A stretch of DNA of 64,000 bases from Saprospiraceae bacterium (GTDB taxonomy: Bacteria; Bacteroidota; Bacteroidia; Chitinophagales; Saprospiraceae), in NCBI GenBank assembly GCA_016715465.1, contig JADKAA010000029.1, forward strand, positions 868,001 through 932,000, written 5' to 3'. Positions within the stretch are counted from its first letter, which is position 1. The number at the start of each line of letters is the position of its first letter. The position numbers were made by a program, and so were the translations under genes. Positions 17,938-29,137 of this stretch are shown one piece after another. The notes beneath the pieces are model-generated. The model was given only the letters and a program-made list of their open reading frames with translations. It was not told the origin of the DNA and did no database searches.

Positions 17938-19350
17938 ATGAAAAATTTAGTTGTTTGCCTCACCTTTCCTTGTTTTATGCTCTTCGATAACTGCTCAATC
18001 CATTGTTTTGACAAAAACTTTGGAGGAGCATCAGACGATGTAGGCTTTTCATCCATTCAACTTTATGATGGCGGCTTTGCGTCGCTGGGGTGGACCAAAA
18101 GTTATGGCAATGGCCAATCGGATTATTACCTCATACGCACCAATTCAGAAGGAGATACCCTATGGACCAAAACCTATGGCCAATTCAACCTCGAATCGGG
18201 CCTGTGCATAGTAGAGTCTGATGGAGGAGGTTTCATCCTGGGCGGCTCGGGTCGGTCATTTGGCAACGGGCGGAGCGATTGCCTGGTGATCAGGACAGAC
18301 GCAAATGGCAACCACCTATGGACCAAAGCCTATGGTACTGAGGGTGAAGATTATTTAAGAAAAATAGCCGAGACACCTTCCGGGGACTTATTGATTTGTG
18401 GCTATTCAGATGGCAACATCAATGGCGGCAAAGACATGTTGATGATGAAACTCGACGCCAGTGGAAAATTAAAATGGGCTGATGCCATGGGAGGCATCAA
18501 AGACGAAGAGGGATGGGCCCTTACCTTCGATGCTTCAGGATCGGCCTATTTTGGAGGATGGACACAAACCACAAACAATGGAAATGCCGATTTTTACCTG
18601 GTGAAGAAGTCTGTAAATGGCGCTACCCTGTTTGAGAAAACTTATGGCGGACATAATTCTGACTCCGGGCTTGCCTTACTCATCAGTGAAGACAGTCATC
18701 TCCTTTTTGCAGGCACCACCCTGAGTTTCGGCGCAGGAAGGGGTGACATGTACCTGATGAAACTCGATAAAGAGGGTCAGATGATATGGCAAAAAACCTA
18801 TGGCGGATATGACGACGATTATTGCAGCAGCATCTGCCAAACGCCACAAGGATATGCGTTAACTGGTTTTACCAATAGCTTTGAAGCAAGTGGAAAAGAC
18901 ATTTACGTGGTAACGACCGACCGAAATGGCAACCAGTTGAATCAGGCCGTGCTGCATGAAGAAGGTAATCAGGAAGCCTGGGGCATCATTGCCGGAGAAA
19001 GCAATTCACTGATCATTACAGGTCAGGGACAAAAACCGGGACATTCGGATTATGACCTTAAACTCATCAAGTTAAACATGGGTCTTACCGCAACACAGGA
19101 TGAAAGCAGTGATGAATCACAGAAGGAGTTTACCATTTATCCGAATCCTGCAAATGACTATATTTATTTTGGCCAATTCGAAAAAGAAGCCTTTGTTGCC
19201 ATTTTTGATAAATCAGGAAAGTTAATGATTCATGAAATTGTCAATTCCCTTAATGGACTGAATGTGACGAATTTACCCTCAGGCGAATATATTGCCCAAA
19301 TATGGACAGAAATACTGATGGTGACAAGAAAACTTATAGTTTCTAAATAG
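17938..19350 (+). CDS. T9SS-sorted beta-propeller protein
   Basis: 470 residues. A signal peptide (about 1-22) precedes seven to eight blades of about 48 residues with the recurring pattern GNGxSDxYLIRTNSEGDTLW / TKTYG, a delta-60-like or SBBP-type propeller. The C-terminus (FTIYPNPANDYIYFG to KLIVSK) is a T9SS type A sorting domain. It lies 138 nt after the sugar-oxidation operon and probably has its own promoter. Predicted extracellular or surface-bound; no catalytic residues recognised. Confidence 0.85.
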   Translation: MKNLVVCLTFPCFMLFDNCSIHCFDKNFGGASDDVGFSSIQLYDGGFASLGWTKSYGNGQSDYYLIRTNSEGDTLWTKTYGQFNLESGLCIVESDGGGFILGGSGRSFGNGRSDCLVIRTDANGNHLWTKAYGTEGEDYLRKIAETPSGDLLICGYSDGNINGGKDMLMMKLDASGKLKWADAMGGIKDEEGWALTFDASGSAYFGGWTQTTNNGNADFYLVKKSVNGATLFEKTYGGHNSDSGLALLISEDSHLLFAGTTLSFGAGRGDMYLMKLDKEGQMIWQKTYGGYDDDYCSSICQTPQGYALTGFTNSFEASGKDIYVVTTDRNGNQLNQAVLHEEGNQEAWGIIAGESNSLIITGQGQKPGHSDYDLKLIKLNMGLTATQDESSDESQKEFTIYPNPANDYIYFGQFEKEAFVAIFDKSGKLMIHEIVNSLNGLNVTNLPSGEYIAQIWTEILMVTRKLIVSK

Positions 19351-19651
19351 TTTGGATTTTCTTCAGACTTAACAAGGGCCTTAATCTAGGAAATAATACG
19401 ATCTCCATTTGAAACCTAAAAAAATACGCCTATATTTACAGTGCTTTGCCTACTAAAAATTCTCAATCATATAATTAGAAATATTTCGGGAGTCTGTTTT
19501 GAGTGGTTAATGCAACCATGTGTAATTTTATCGATTTTCGTAATGAATGTAAAATGATTTTAAAATCACACATATAGATTTATAACCCAAAAAATAAAGA
19601 TTGTCAGGTGCGTAAGTAAAATCAGCTGCAAGAAATCTATAATTTTAAAAA
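19351..19651. other. AT-rich intergenic region
   Basis: About 300 bases with no gene, repeat or terminator that I can support. GC content drops sharply here, at the left border of the polysaccharide locus. Confidence 0.5.
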
Positions 19652-19818
19652 ATGAATGACTTAAAATTATATTTCAGGCAAGTTAATATGAGACTTATTC
19701 ACAAATGGATGCATTTTTCGAAGTTTACGACAGTCATTTTAATAGGTATCGAAATCAAGCAGTTGTAATTCTTGAAATAGGCAACTATCTTAATTTGGAA
19801 GTAGCAAATATGCATTAG
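19652..19818 (+). pseudogene. Remnant of a class I methyltransferase / cephalosporin-hydroxylase-like gene
   Basis: The frame starting at 19652 gives MNDLKLYFRQVNMRLIHKWMHF, then after one shift FEVYDSHFNRYRNQAVVILEIG. The pattern HKWxHFFEVYDxHFxRYRxxxVxxLEIG is the N-terminal signature of a family of sugar/antibiotic SAM-dependent methyltransferases. The expected next motif (GGSLxMW) is absent and a stop follows at 19816-19818, so about 80% of the gene is missing. It probably records loss of a methyltransferase at the edge of the surface-polysaccharide locus. Confidence 0.55.
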
Positions 19819-19861
19819 TTAGCAAAATTTAACATAGTAGTCACCAAATAAAATAATAAAT

Positions 19862-20568
19862 ATGCACAAAAGTTCCATTTTAAGAATGCAGTGGTTCGTA
19901 AAGAATTTTTAAATAATTCATCAAATATCGAAAAGGCTAAAGTTCTTGATGTAGGTAGTTATGATGTTAATGGTTCCTACAAACACTTATTTCCTATTGA
20001 TAAATTTGATTATAAAGGTTTAGATATGGCAGAAGGACCTAACGTTGATATATTTATCGAAAATCCATATATATGGAAAAATTTGGAAACAGATTCTTTC
20101 GATGTTGTAATATCTGGACAAGCTTTTGAGCATATTGAATTCTTTTGGTTAACATTAGCCGAAATGACCAGGGTTTTAAAAAAAGGAGGATTGTTGTGTA
20201 TCATAGCTCCAAATGGGTTTGGAGAGCATAGATTTCCCGTTGATTGTTATCGTTTTTTTACAGATGGCATGATTAGTTTGGCAAGGTTTGTTAATTTAGA
20301 GCCATTGCATGCGCACACTAATCTTGCTCCAACAAAAGATTCTGATGAATGGTTTAGTGACACATGCGCAGATTCCATGTTAATCGCTAGAAAGAATTAT
20401 TCAGGTAATACACAGTATGTAGATTTGACAAAATATGTTTGTATTCCACCTAATCATAAAATATTAAATTACCCTCTGGTTGAGCAACAACAGCATCCCA
20501 AAAATTATTCGAAAAAACACTTAGAAATTCGTTTCCGAAAAGCTTTGCAAAAACTTAATTTTAGATAG
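19862..20568 (+). CDS. Class I SAM-dependent methyltransferase (frame-broken near 19905)
   Basis: About 235 codons. The natural start is ATG 19862 (MHKSSILRMQWFVKNF); after one shift in the T-run near 19905 the frame continues LNNSSNIEKAKVLDVGSYDV. Motif I is VLDVGSYDVNGSY, motif II acidic residue in DYKGLDMAEGPNVD, and the post-I region is FDVVISGQAFEHIEFFW, a Methyltransf_11-type fold of about 230 residues. The downstream part (FGEHRFPVDCYRFFTDGM) is typical of methyltransferases in glycan clusters. Convergent with the broken methyltransferase on the other strand. Likely modifies a sugar or its precursor. Confidence 0.75.
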
Positions 20569-20704
20569 GATAATTATGGCTCAATGGAGGTTGCGTGCAA
20601 AATTGAGGTGCAATACACGAGACTAATTCTGACTATTATGTTGTATGTTAATGGTTTTAGATCTTAAAATTAATAACAAACCATTCGTTTACGTCTAAAC
20701 TAAT

Positions 20705-21313
20705 TCATTTTACAGGCTTAAGTTTAACATGAATTTCAGCACAAGGTAAAATCCAGGTAAACCAACCTTCATACAATTCCTGAAAGAAAACATTTAAATT
20801 AAATATCCTCGTAAAGACACTCCTTATCAGTCCCCGGATCTTGAATGGATAATTGTGGAATACCAGTTTTTTACTAATGATTTCATACTTAACGCCGCCA
20901 TAAAACATGGGCACTTTTCGTTTGGCTTTTTGAATTCACAGCAAAATAGTCAAAAGTATAATAGCCAAAAAATAATTTATGGGTATGGTCTGAATAATAA
21001 TAAGGGTTTGAAAAATGAGGAACAACAATAATATTAAATCCCTCCGGTTTAAGAACACGGTGCATCTCAGTCATCAGCGCGTTTAGATCGGAGAGGTGTT
21101 CCCATAAAATGTGAAGAGGTTATGACATCGACGCAACCATCAGGTAAAACTGAAGTCCCTGGGTCTCCACATTTGCCACTATATCCACTCCTGGTAATTG
21201 AAGAAAATCAACTCCAATAAAACCATTTTTTTATTAGGACTGCAACCAAGATCAATAAGAATCTCTTCATTTGCAGCAATTTTATTTTCTATTATTTGTG
21301 GAATATTACTCAT
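20705..21313 (-). CDS. Class I SAM-dependent methyltransferase, several frame breaks
   Basis: Start ATG at 21313 (MSNIPQIIENKIAANEEILI). Read across at least four shifts (near 20935, 21110, 21150 and 21220), it encodes LIDLGCSPNKK (motif I), GVDFLQLPGVDIVAN, DVITSSHF, LNALMTEMHRVLKPEG, VPHFSNPYYYSDHTH and a C-terminus ending PCAEIHVKLKPVK, all in the right order for a 200-residue Methyltransf_11 protein. It is the last gene of a minus-strand glycan operon. The density of breaks could be sequencing error or real decay; I cannot separate these from the sequence alone. Confidence 0.6.
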
Positions 21314-21377
21314 TCTTTACTTATTCTACCTTTACCAAATATTTGTGCCAATCCTTCTACATCCAGGTGCAGATAAC

Positions 21378-22325
21378 TCATAAAAATTCCAACTGCAGAC
21401 CTGATACGCCATAAGAAACTATGAAAGCCCTTATAAAAAGTGATCTAAAATAATACTTCCTGGCCATACTATAATTTTTCCTAAGCAATTCATACCGGCC
21501 AGCCCTTGAATTGGTCATGACCATTTTTCTTTCGTGTGCTGAGTCAAATTTATGCATGTCCAGCGTAAAAACATCCGGTGAAATGATATTTATTGCTTTG
21601 GCCCATATAAACTTTCTAAGTTCATAAAATCCTTCCACCATTTCAACCGGATAAGTCTTCGTAATTTGAGTGCTGTACAAGCGCCAGCTTCCCAAAACTT
21701 TGTCAATAAATCTAAATTGCCCAAATAAACTTAGCTCGAAAATTGTAGGCAAATCTACCAATGGGAGTTTAAAATTTTGTTTAAAGCCGCCAATTTTAAG
21801 CAACGCCTCTTTTCGGATGACAATGGTTAAGGCAGGGATACAATTTTCATAAAACAAAACATTTAAAATAGATCCAACCGGTGTGTTGTTATAATAGTCA
21901 ATTTTATCATTGTCAATTTGACTTGAGGATAGTATTTTTTTCAGACAGACCATCTACGGTATGTATGCGCCCCAACACAATACTATAGAATGATCACTCT
22001 CCAATGCCTGCACTTGAACCTGCAATTTTCCAGGTTCCCAAAAATCATCACATTCCAATATGGCTATGTACTTTCCACTGGACTTACCCAATGCAAAGTT
22101 ATAGTTTGCACCAAATTAAATATGCCCATATTTTCCTGCGTAAAAACCGGATCCTGGGATCATTTGACGCATATTTCATTGCAATTTCATACGTATTATC
22201 CGTACTACCGTCATCGACAATTAACATCTCCCAGTCGTGAAAGTCCTGACTTAAGACCGATTCTATACACTTGCCTATATATTTAGCATGATTGTATGCA
22301 GGGATATTATACTAACTGCTGGCAC
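21378..22325 (-). CDS. GT2-family glycosyltransferase, several frame breaks
   Basis: Probable GTG start at 22325, overlapping the upstream gene's end by 14 nt. Read through about four shifts, the N-terminal GT-A domain is clear: VSII-PAYNHAKYIGKCIES, MLIVDDGSTDNTYEIA, YNFALGKSSGKYIAILECDD (the metal-binding acidic motif), then an intact 190-residue C-terminal half (IVIRKEALLKIGGFKQ, DLPTIFELSLFGQFRFID). GT2 enzymes add sugars from nucleotide donors at the cytoplasmic face. Sits between a GT4 gene and a methyltransferase in a glycan operon. Confidence 0.7.
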
Positions 22326-23368
22326 CACTATCTAGTATCAATGCTTTTAACAATAATTCTTTTCTTAGCGCTATCGGATAATTTTCAGAGATCCTTTTCA
22401 TCGCCCTTAATGACTTTTCTTCAATTAATTTATCACTTGAAGCACGATTAAATATATCCAATAATTCCTTCTCATCCATTCTTTCCAAAATATATCCTGA
22501 ATCGCCTATAATTTCTGGTATCATATTGACATGAGATCCGATAGGAACACAACCACAAAGCATTGCTTCACAAAGCGACAATCCAAAACCCTCAAAAATA
22601 GATAGTTGCAAATAAAACTTCGAACTCCTGTAGTATTCGCGCAAAGTCAATGGTTTTAGGACGTCTAAATATTTAATATTAGGCATTTGATTACCGGTAT
22701 CGGGAGCATTTAAACCGGCAATATAAAAGTCATAATCAGGCCGCATGAATGCCAACTTTTCTATCAATTTCAGTCCCTTTCTGACTTCTTGTCCTTTAGA
22801 GATTACCGTAATACAGGAATCACTCCTGGAATTTACACCATCACTGGCCGGTTTCCAAAACTCCAGATCAAGGCCATTGTAAATCGTAGTATAGGTAAGT
22901 TTCAAGTCAGGAAAGTGATTTAAAATTCCAAGTTTAATTACATTCTCAGAAAAATAACCATTATCAGTCGAAATTAATGAATCGCTTACCGGCAACAATT
23001 GTTTAGCATACTTATAAGAAAGCTTAGAAAAATATTTTAACAGTGGTCGCAGCAAATTTCCATAACCAATTTCCTTAAATGCTACACTATCTGTACCATG
23101 CAAAATAATATAAACAGGAATATTGAAAAATTTCCCCAGGATTGAAGGCACAAAGACCAATATCCACAAAGGCTATGACGACTGCTTTCAACTTATTAAG
23201 ATTCCACAACAATACAAAAATTTGTTTTATGAAATTATAGGGGAATTTATACCATGTCTTCCAATCGTCGATTAGACAAATGACTTCATATTTACTCCTG
23301 TATATTTCAATATCTGTTCTTACGAATCCTACATTAAGGGGCGATATAAAAATCAATTTATTTCTCAT
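22312..23368 (-). CDS. GT4-family glycosyltransferase (frame-broken near 23165)
   Basis: About 352 codons. The N-terminal part (MRNKLIFISPLNVGFVRTDI to VVIAFVDIG) and the rest (WILVFVPSILGKFF onward) meet at one shift near 23165. The GT-B fold donor site is visible: SDSCITVISKGQEVRKGLKL, then FYLQLSIFEGFGLSLCEAML, the E-x7-E loop of GT4. The start codon overlaps the flippase stop by 4 nt, so the two are translationally coupled. Probably extends a lipid-linked repeat unit; donor and acceptor unknown. Confidence 0.8.
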
Positions 23369-24867
23369 TTCATTATTGCCTTTTTAATCAGACCATGATA
23401 TTTATCAATGATTTCTGTAAACTCTTCAGAAATATTAATCACATAGGCAATAATAAAAAAAGGAAAAACCAATAAACATGATCGCAATATAATATCGACA
23501 TATGAATTGCCAGTTAAAGGGATCCAATTCACTACAAAAAAAATCACAATTGCTATAAGAGTCAATTTTAATGTATCGACAGTAATCGGTTGAATATCCA
23601 ATTTGAAATAAATAAAAATAGTTTTAAGAATATTAAAAAGCAAGATGGCAAATAAACTTGAGCTAGCCATCGCAATAATACCGTAAACCGGAACAAAATA
23701 AAATGACAAAATTGCTGTCAAAATTGCCAAAATTGAAATGAAGAGTAAGTTGTATTTGTAAAAAGATGAATAAGCCAAAATAATACTATTTACCCCTGTT
23801 ACCATGTCAACCAGTTTCCCTACTGCCAACAATAAAAAAACATATTTTGTATTTACAAACAGATCCGGTTTTGAAGATAGACTAACCAGGTCATCATATG
23901 AGGAAATTATGAGTAAGAATAAAACTAAGCCTGCAAAATACAAATTAGTCGAAGATTTTTGATAGTAACTCTTGATTTTAGAGATATCGTTATCCTGAAG
24001 TGATTTTCTTATAATTGGTGATATCACTGTTGTCAATGATGAAGTAGGAAAATCAAATACTGCCGCAATAAAGAGGGGCAACATGTAAACTACAACTTCT
24101 CCGTATCCCAATAAAAATCCAATAATTACTGTATCCAATTTATAGGCCACTGTCCAGCATATATTTGCAACCCCGGAATAAAACAGGAAGTCCAGCGTTT
24201 TTTTATTTATTAACCGTTGAAAACCAACTGTGAGAAAATTGTTTTGTTTCGAATATCCTTTTAAAAGAAAAAATAAAATAATTGCAATTGAAAAATAAAA
24301 AAAAATAATATATAAATCAAGGTGTTCCTTTGGAAGTAACGTAATATGTACAAGCAGGATTATTATTGGAAGTAATAACCTCAGTCCAAATGTCATCAAG
24401 AGCGTTGGTACAAATGTCTTGTTAAAGTTGCTGCTATAACTTGTAAATAAGTTGCAAACAGAAAGTAAGAATGCCAATAACATAAATTGTACAAATCTAT
24501 CTTCCAATAATTCTTTGTTGACTACACTCTGTAAAAGACTATTTATGAAAATCGACTTCAACAAAAACAATAAAACCGACCCAACCAGGGTAAAAATACA
24601 GATTACTAAAATTAAACTTGGCAAAGAAAAGAGACGAAACGCTGATGAATCATTGTCTATATTTTCACGTATGCCATGTATGGCTAAATTTCCAGTCCCA
24701 AAAACAAATAATCCGGAAATTAAAAAACCTATCCCAATTATATTATTTGCTTCACCGGCAGTCTGAGATTCCAGCGGATAAATAAACATTACACTAATGA
24801 ACCCGATAACCACACTTAGACTATGCATGATAGTAAGTTGAATGGATTGCCTGGTAATTATGCCCAT
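23365..24867 (-). CDS. Wzx-like polysaccharide flippase (MOP superfamily)
   Basis: 500 residues, intact, with about 12-14 hydrophobic helices spread evenly, and the N-terminal pattern ITRQSIQLTIMHSLSVVIGF / TAGEANNIIGIGFLISGL typical of oligosaccharide flippases. It would move undecaprenyl-linked oligosaccharide units across the inner membrane. It is first in the minus-strand order flippase, GT4, GT2, methyltransferase. It is much richer in A+T than the flanking genes, as is usual for surface-glycan loci acquired by transfer. Confidence 0.85.
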   Translation of the reverse strand: MGIITRQSIQLTIMHSLSVVIGFISVMFIYPLESQTAGEANNIIGIGFLISGLFVFGTGNLAIHGIRENIDNDSSAFRLFSLPSLILVICIFTLVGSVLLFLLKSIFINSLLQSVVNKELLEDRFVQFMLLAFLLSVCNLFTSYSSNFNKTFVPTLLMTFGLRLLLPIIILLVHITLLPKEHLDLYIIFFYFSIAIILFFLLKGYSKQNNFLTVGFQRLINKKTLDFLFYSGVANICWTVAYKLDTVIIGFLLGYGEVVVYMLPLFIAAVFDFPTSSLTTVISPIIRKSLQDNDISKIKSYYQKSSTNLYFAGLVLFLLIISSYDDLVSLSSKPDLFVNTKYVFLLLAVGKLVDMVTGVNSIILAYSSFYKYNLLFISILAILTAILSFYFVPVYGIIAMASSSLFAILLFNILKTIFIYFKLDIQPITVDTLKLTLIAIVIFFVVNWIPLTGNSYVDIILRSCLLVFPFFIIAYVINISEEFTEIIDKYHGLIKKAIMK

Positions 24868-24943
24868 TTAGATGGAATTAATTAGAATTTAGTGTCAAAG
24901 TAATATATATCTAAGCCATCTTTATTTGCGGGTACCATGCAAT

Positions 24944-27376
24944 TTAAACATTTTTCACAGGCTGTTGGATATCAGCTTTCCTGCCCTTTAAAATTGTTAC
25001 CACAAATACAAACAATAACAAGAGTAATATTAATGAAGAACTAATTAAACTAATTTTTTCACCTTTGAAATATTTCTCTGGTTTGAAGTCAAATTTGATT
25101 TCATGGCTTCCTGCCGGTATCTTCAACGCCCTTAGCAGGTAGTTTACCCGGATGTGTTCCACCTCTTTGCCATCAATGGTCACGTACCAGCCTTTATTGG
25201 GCCCGTACCATACTTCCGAAAAAACAGCCAGTTGGTCAGCAGGTACAGTCGCCGAATAGGATAAGGCATTCGGTTCATAATTGGTAAGATTTATTTCCCC
25301 CTCCCCTGTCGGCTTGAGGTCGGCCACATAATTTTTAAATTCGTTGTGCACAATGGCCTTTCTTTTTTCGATGCTGTCCAGCGCGGCTATTTCCTCATCC
25401 GGCGTATTCACTATCACGAGGGTGTCCACAATCCAGGCATTGCCATAGGTCTTTGGGTTTCGCTGTGCCACTTCCTGGCCTTCCTGTCCACTGCTGCCGG
25501 GCATCATAAAATATTTGGTATTCAGCATGTCCAGCACCCGTTGGTTTCCTTTAGCGATCTGCCTTTCGATGAGGTCTTGCATACGCTGCAATTTCACCGC
25601 ACTATAGCCACCAATGGTTTTATGAAAATAAGATGTGGAAGCCTGGTTGAAGGTGTTGATCGAAGCGTCGTACACCCTGAAATTGGGATCCTTGTCACTG
25701 AGGATCTGCTCATCCACCGGTCTGGGGGTGAAATTTTGCTGATATCCTCTCTTCGATACAAAATCCCTATCCGACAGGTAATTGCGGTTTGTAGGAAAAA
25801 GATCCAAAACGACCAGCAGGGTAATGAAGGTGATCAGCAGGGTTGCCGAAATTTTTGCTTTAAGTACAACCAGACGAAGCCCGCAGCTGCCAGCACCAAA
25901 ATGTACATTTCCATGCGGATGAAGAATCATGTCTCTGCGCAAATCCATGAGTGGCTCTAAAAAATCTTTATATTTTTCATCGTTCACCGGATTGCTAAAA
26001 CTAAAAGGGAAGGGCCCAAACCGCCAGCACCACACAAAAATCCGGCAGTGATGCCTGTCGCCATCCATAAGGAACGGATCATGGTCTTTTTCTTTTCCGG
26101 GTCAGCATTCATCAATGTATGGAGGCCGTAAGCACCCAGCATGGGGATTAGGATGGTGGTTACCGACAACACTGAATTGGTGTCCTGAACCGGTTGAAAT
26201 AAGGCAGGTAGTAATAAAACAGGTCATTGATCATGGGGAAGTTCTTTCCCATGGAAATGATAAGGGTCAATATAACCCCCGAGAGCAGCCACCATCGTAT
26301 CCAGTGTTTAACGACAAACATGGCAAAGAAAAACAGGAAAATAGCGACAATGCCAAGGTAGGCCGGACCGCTGGTAAAAGGAAGGGCCCCCCAGTAGGTA
26401 GGTGCCTGAAATGATTTATTTTGACCCAGCACCCTGGCCAGTTTATTGTCTTTTTTTACCCACTCAACCGAACTACCCCCTGCTGCCAGAGGAACCGCAG
26501 AAGCCAAAATGTCGATGGTGCCATTGCTCCATTGCATGGCATAATCGTACTCCAGGCCTTCCCCTTTTTTGGCTTCCTCCGTACCATCTCCCTTGGTAGT
26601 GAGTATGGGTTTACCCCTCATGGTGTCTTTGCTGTAATCCAGGGTCGAGGATATCTTGGACCAGGACGCCCCAAGCGCCAACAGCGATCCCAGGACATAG
26701 ATACCCAGCATTTTACCAATGTGCAGCCACTCGCCAGCCATTGCTGCACGGATAAATTCGACCACCACATAGATTGCCAATACCATGGCCAGATAATACG
26801 TCATCTGAGGGTGATTGGCATACAGGTTCAAGCCAGCACCCAGGGTAAATAGGGCAGCACCGTATAGATAACTGCGTTTATGAATCAACCAAATACCCGA
26901 CATCAATAAAGGTGAGGTAAAAATGGTCACAATCTTGGAAGTGTGTCCAGCTTCAAAAAGCACATAATGATTGGTACTCAGGCCAAACATCAGGGAACCA
27001 AGCAGGGCAGTCCATGGTCCTACCCCCATGACCAGCATCAAAAGGAAAAATGAAAGCATGCCGAAAATAAAGTAGCCGGCTGGACGGTCAAAGCCCAGGT
27101 AAAAAGCATTCTGGGCATGTCGCAATAAATTGGAGGGTTAGACGCGGCTATCTGGTAAGTAGGCATGCCCCCAAACATAGAATTGGTCCAGAGGGTCTCC
27201 TCTCCCGTCCTATTTAGATAATCCACTGCCTCCTTAGACATGCCGGCGTGTTGTATGATGTCACCCTGGTCAGGCACCTTTCCCTGAAACTGGGGAATAA
27301 AGTAAATGATGTTGACCAATAAGATGATGACAAGTGCCCCAAAATAGGGTAATAATCTCTGGGTGTTGACTTTCAT
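24944..27376 (-). CDS. YfhO-family large membrane protein (several frame breaks)
   Basis: About 810 codons in four frame segments that follow each other without gaps (breaks near 27110, 26170, 26030 and 25930). The start is MKVNTQRLLPYFGALVIILL, followed by a periplasmic loop with QGDIIQHAGMSKEAVDYLN and a multi-pass core of about 10-12 helices. A soluble region (NFRVYDASINTFNQASTSYF, GWYVTIDGKEVEHIRVNYLL) and a final helix (SLILLLLLFVFVVTIL) close it. This is the YfhO / GT-C-like family, in which some members add sugars to teichoic acid or lipids. Its place beside glycan genes suits a glycan-modifying role; it has its own promoter region at 27393-27400. Confidence 0.75.
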
Positions 27377-27392
27377 TTAACTTGTTTGGTGA

Positions 27393-27400
27393 CAAATATA
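27393..27400 (-). promoter_or_regulatory. Candidate -7 element for the YfhO-like gene
   Basis: TATATTTG on the minus strand, 16 bases upstream of the ATG at 27376, matching TAnnTTTG. No -33 element at the usual distance (nearest TTG is 25 nt away), so confidence is low. Confidence 0.35.
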
Positions 27401-27448
27401 GACATTTTTTATACATGTATTCGCTCAATAATAATGGCGTTGGCATCG

Positions 27449-27456
27449 TATATTTG
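27449..27456 (+). promoter_or_regulatory. Candidate -7 element for the plus-strand GT4 gene
   Basis: TATATTTG, 16 bases upstream of ATG 27473. It forms a divergent pair with the element at 27393-27400. No -33 box at normal spacing. Confidence 0.35.
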
Positions 27457-27472
27457 TGCTGAATATCGCAAC

Positions 27473-28774
27473 ATGCCAAAAATTCTTCTGATTGCTTATT
27501 ATTGGCCTCCATCAGGCGGGGGTGGGGTTCTTAGGTGGCTAAAATTTACTAGGTACTTACCTGAATTGGGTATAGATACCACCGTGTACACGCCTGAAAA
27601 CGGAGTTTTTCCCGGATACGACGCAGAATTGATCAATGAAGTTAACTCAAACATTACCGTAGTTAAATTTCCGATTTGGGAGCCTCACCGCCTTTTTTAA
27701 AAAGCTGTCGGGTGGAGGAAACAACGAACTAATGTACAATGCCTTAATTGAAAATGATAATAAAACCAGCTTCGTAAAAAAAGTCTCCATTTTCATAAGG
27801 GGCAATTTTTTTATTCCCGACGCAAGATGCTTCTGGATAAGACCTTCCATCAAATTTTTAGACGATTACCTCAAAAAAAATCCGGTGGACTGCATCATAT
27901 CTACCGGCCCACCTCATAGCATGCATCTTATTGCAATGGGATTAAAGCAAAAGCATCCAAATGTCAAATGGATTGCTGATTTTAGAGACCCCTGGACACA
28001 AATATACAATTTCCAAGAATTTATGATTTCCGCCCCGGCACTTCTGATACATAAAAGATTGGAAAAAAAAGTATTAAATCTGGCAGATAAAATAGTTACA
28101 GTCAGTCAGTCATGTGCAGATGATTTTAAAAAAATATGTCACAAGGAAATTAACATTATTCACAACGGTTATGATGAAGCAGATTTCTCAGAAAATGTTG
28201 AAAGCGACCCTAATGAATTTGTGTTATCCTATGTCGGTTCAATAAACAGCGAAAGGAACCCCATTAATCTTTGGCAAACCTTGAGTAAGCTGGTAAAATC
28301 AAATGAGGAATTTTCTAATAAATTGAAAATCAAATTTATAGGTGTTGTGGACAAATCGGTATCGGACAGTATTTTACAATTTGGCTTATCTACATATTAT
28401 AACGCATATTCCATATAGTTAACCATGGTGAAGCCATTAATTACATGCAAAAATCAAATGTACTTCTCCTTACCTTATTTAAAGAAAAAGAACAAAAAGG
28501 GGTGATTACCGGTAAGTTTTATGAGTACTTAAGGGCCGGTAAACCCATAATTGCCTTTGGTTATACCCAAAGTGACGCTGCACTCTTGCTTGAAAAATTT
28601 AATTCAGGAAACATATTTGAATATGATGAAATTGACCGTTTAACGGTTTACATAGAAAAATTGTTCAGCGACTACCACCATAACAAAAAGATGGTTGTGG
28701 ATGAGAAAATTTCAGATTTCAGTAGAGCACATTTGGCTAAAAAGTATGCCGATCTCATCGTATCCGCAATTTAG
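27473..28774 (+). CDS. GT4-family glycosyltransferase (frame-broken near 27695 and 28405)
   Basis: About 434 codons. ATG 27473 gives MPKILLIAYYWPPSGGGGVL, the glycine-rich acceptor loop of GT4/GT-B enzymes. One shift occurs in a T6 run at 27692-27697 (EPHRL then FFKKLSGGG). The middle holds DCIISTGPPHSMH, WIADFRDPW and NIIHNGYDEADF, and a second shift near 28405 leads into VLLLTLFKEKEQKGVITGKF and EYLRAGKPIIAFG, the donor site. Divergent from the YfhO-like gene. Probably adds a sugar to the same surface polymer. Confidence 0.8.
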
Positions 28775-28892
28775 TAAGACCACCATTCTAAGATTAAGCC
28801 GATTTGAGTGAACCTTATTGCAAATAAAAAGTTAATGAACTAGTTTTCAGGGTCTTCAATATAAAAATGTAAGAAAATATCAAAATTAGCAC

Positions 28893-28900
28893 TAATTTTG
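28893..28900 (+). promoter_or_regulatory. Candidate -7 element upstream of the YtxJ remnant
   Basis: TAATTTTG fits TAnnTTTG and lies 55 bases upstream of the remnant's ATG at 28956; no -33 element at normal spacing. Confidence 0.3.
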
Positions 28901-28955
28901 CAGGGTATAGCGTTATACAGGTGTCAATAAAGTAAAAGCATTTAAAAATATTCCA

Positions 28956-29137
28956 ATGAACAAGCAAATCAAAAACCTCACCATAGCACTCGCGATATTT
29001 CCAGGCTGGTGGCCGATAAATTTGCGGTTCACCATGAATCTCCTCAGGTGCTCGTCATCAAAGACGGCGATTGCATTTTCGACGCCTCACACTTCGATGT
29101 GTCTGTGTCTGAACTCAATGAGATTTGTTTGAATTGA
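28956..29137 (+). pseudogene. C-terminal remnant of a YtxJ-like monothiol bacilliredoxin
   Basis: After ATG 28956 (MNKQIKNLT) and one shift, the frame reads HSTRDISRLVADKF, VHHESPQVLVIKDGDCIFDA and SHFDVSVSELNEICLN, ending at 29137. This is the conserved C-terminal half of YtxJ, which reduces bacillithiol-mixed disulfides. The N-terminal thioredoxin half, with the active-site cysteine, is gone (about 60-70 residues). Because the missing piece is large, this is a real deletion and not just a base error. Confidence 0.6.
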
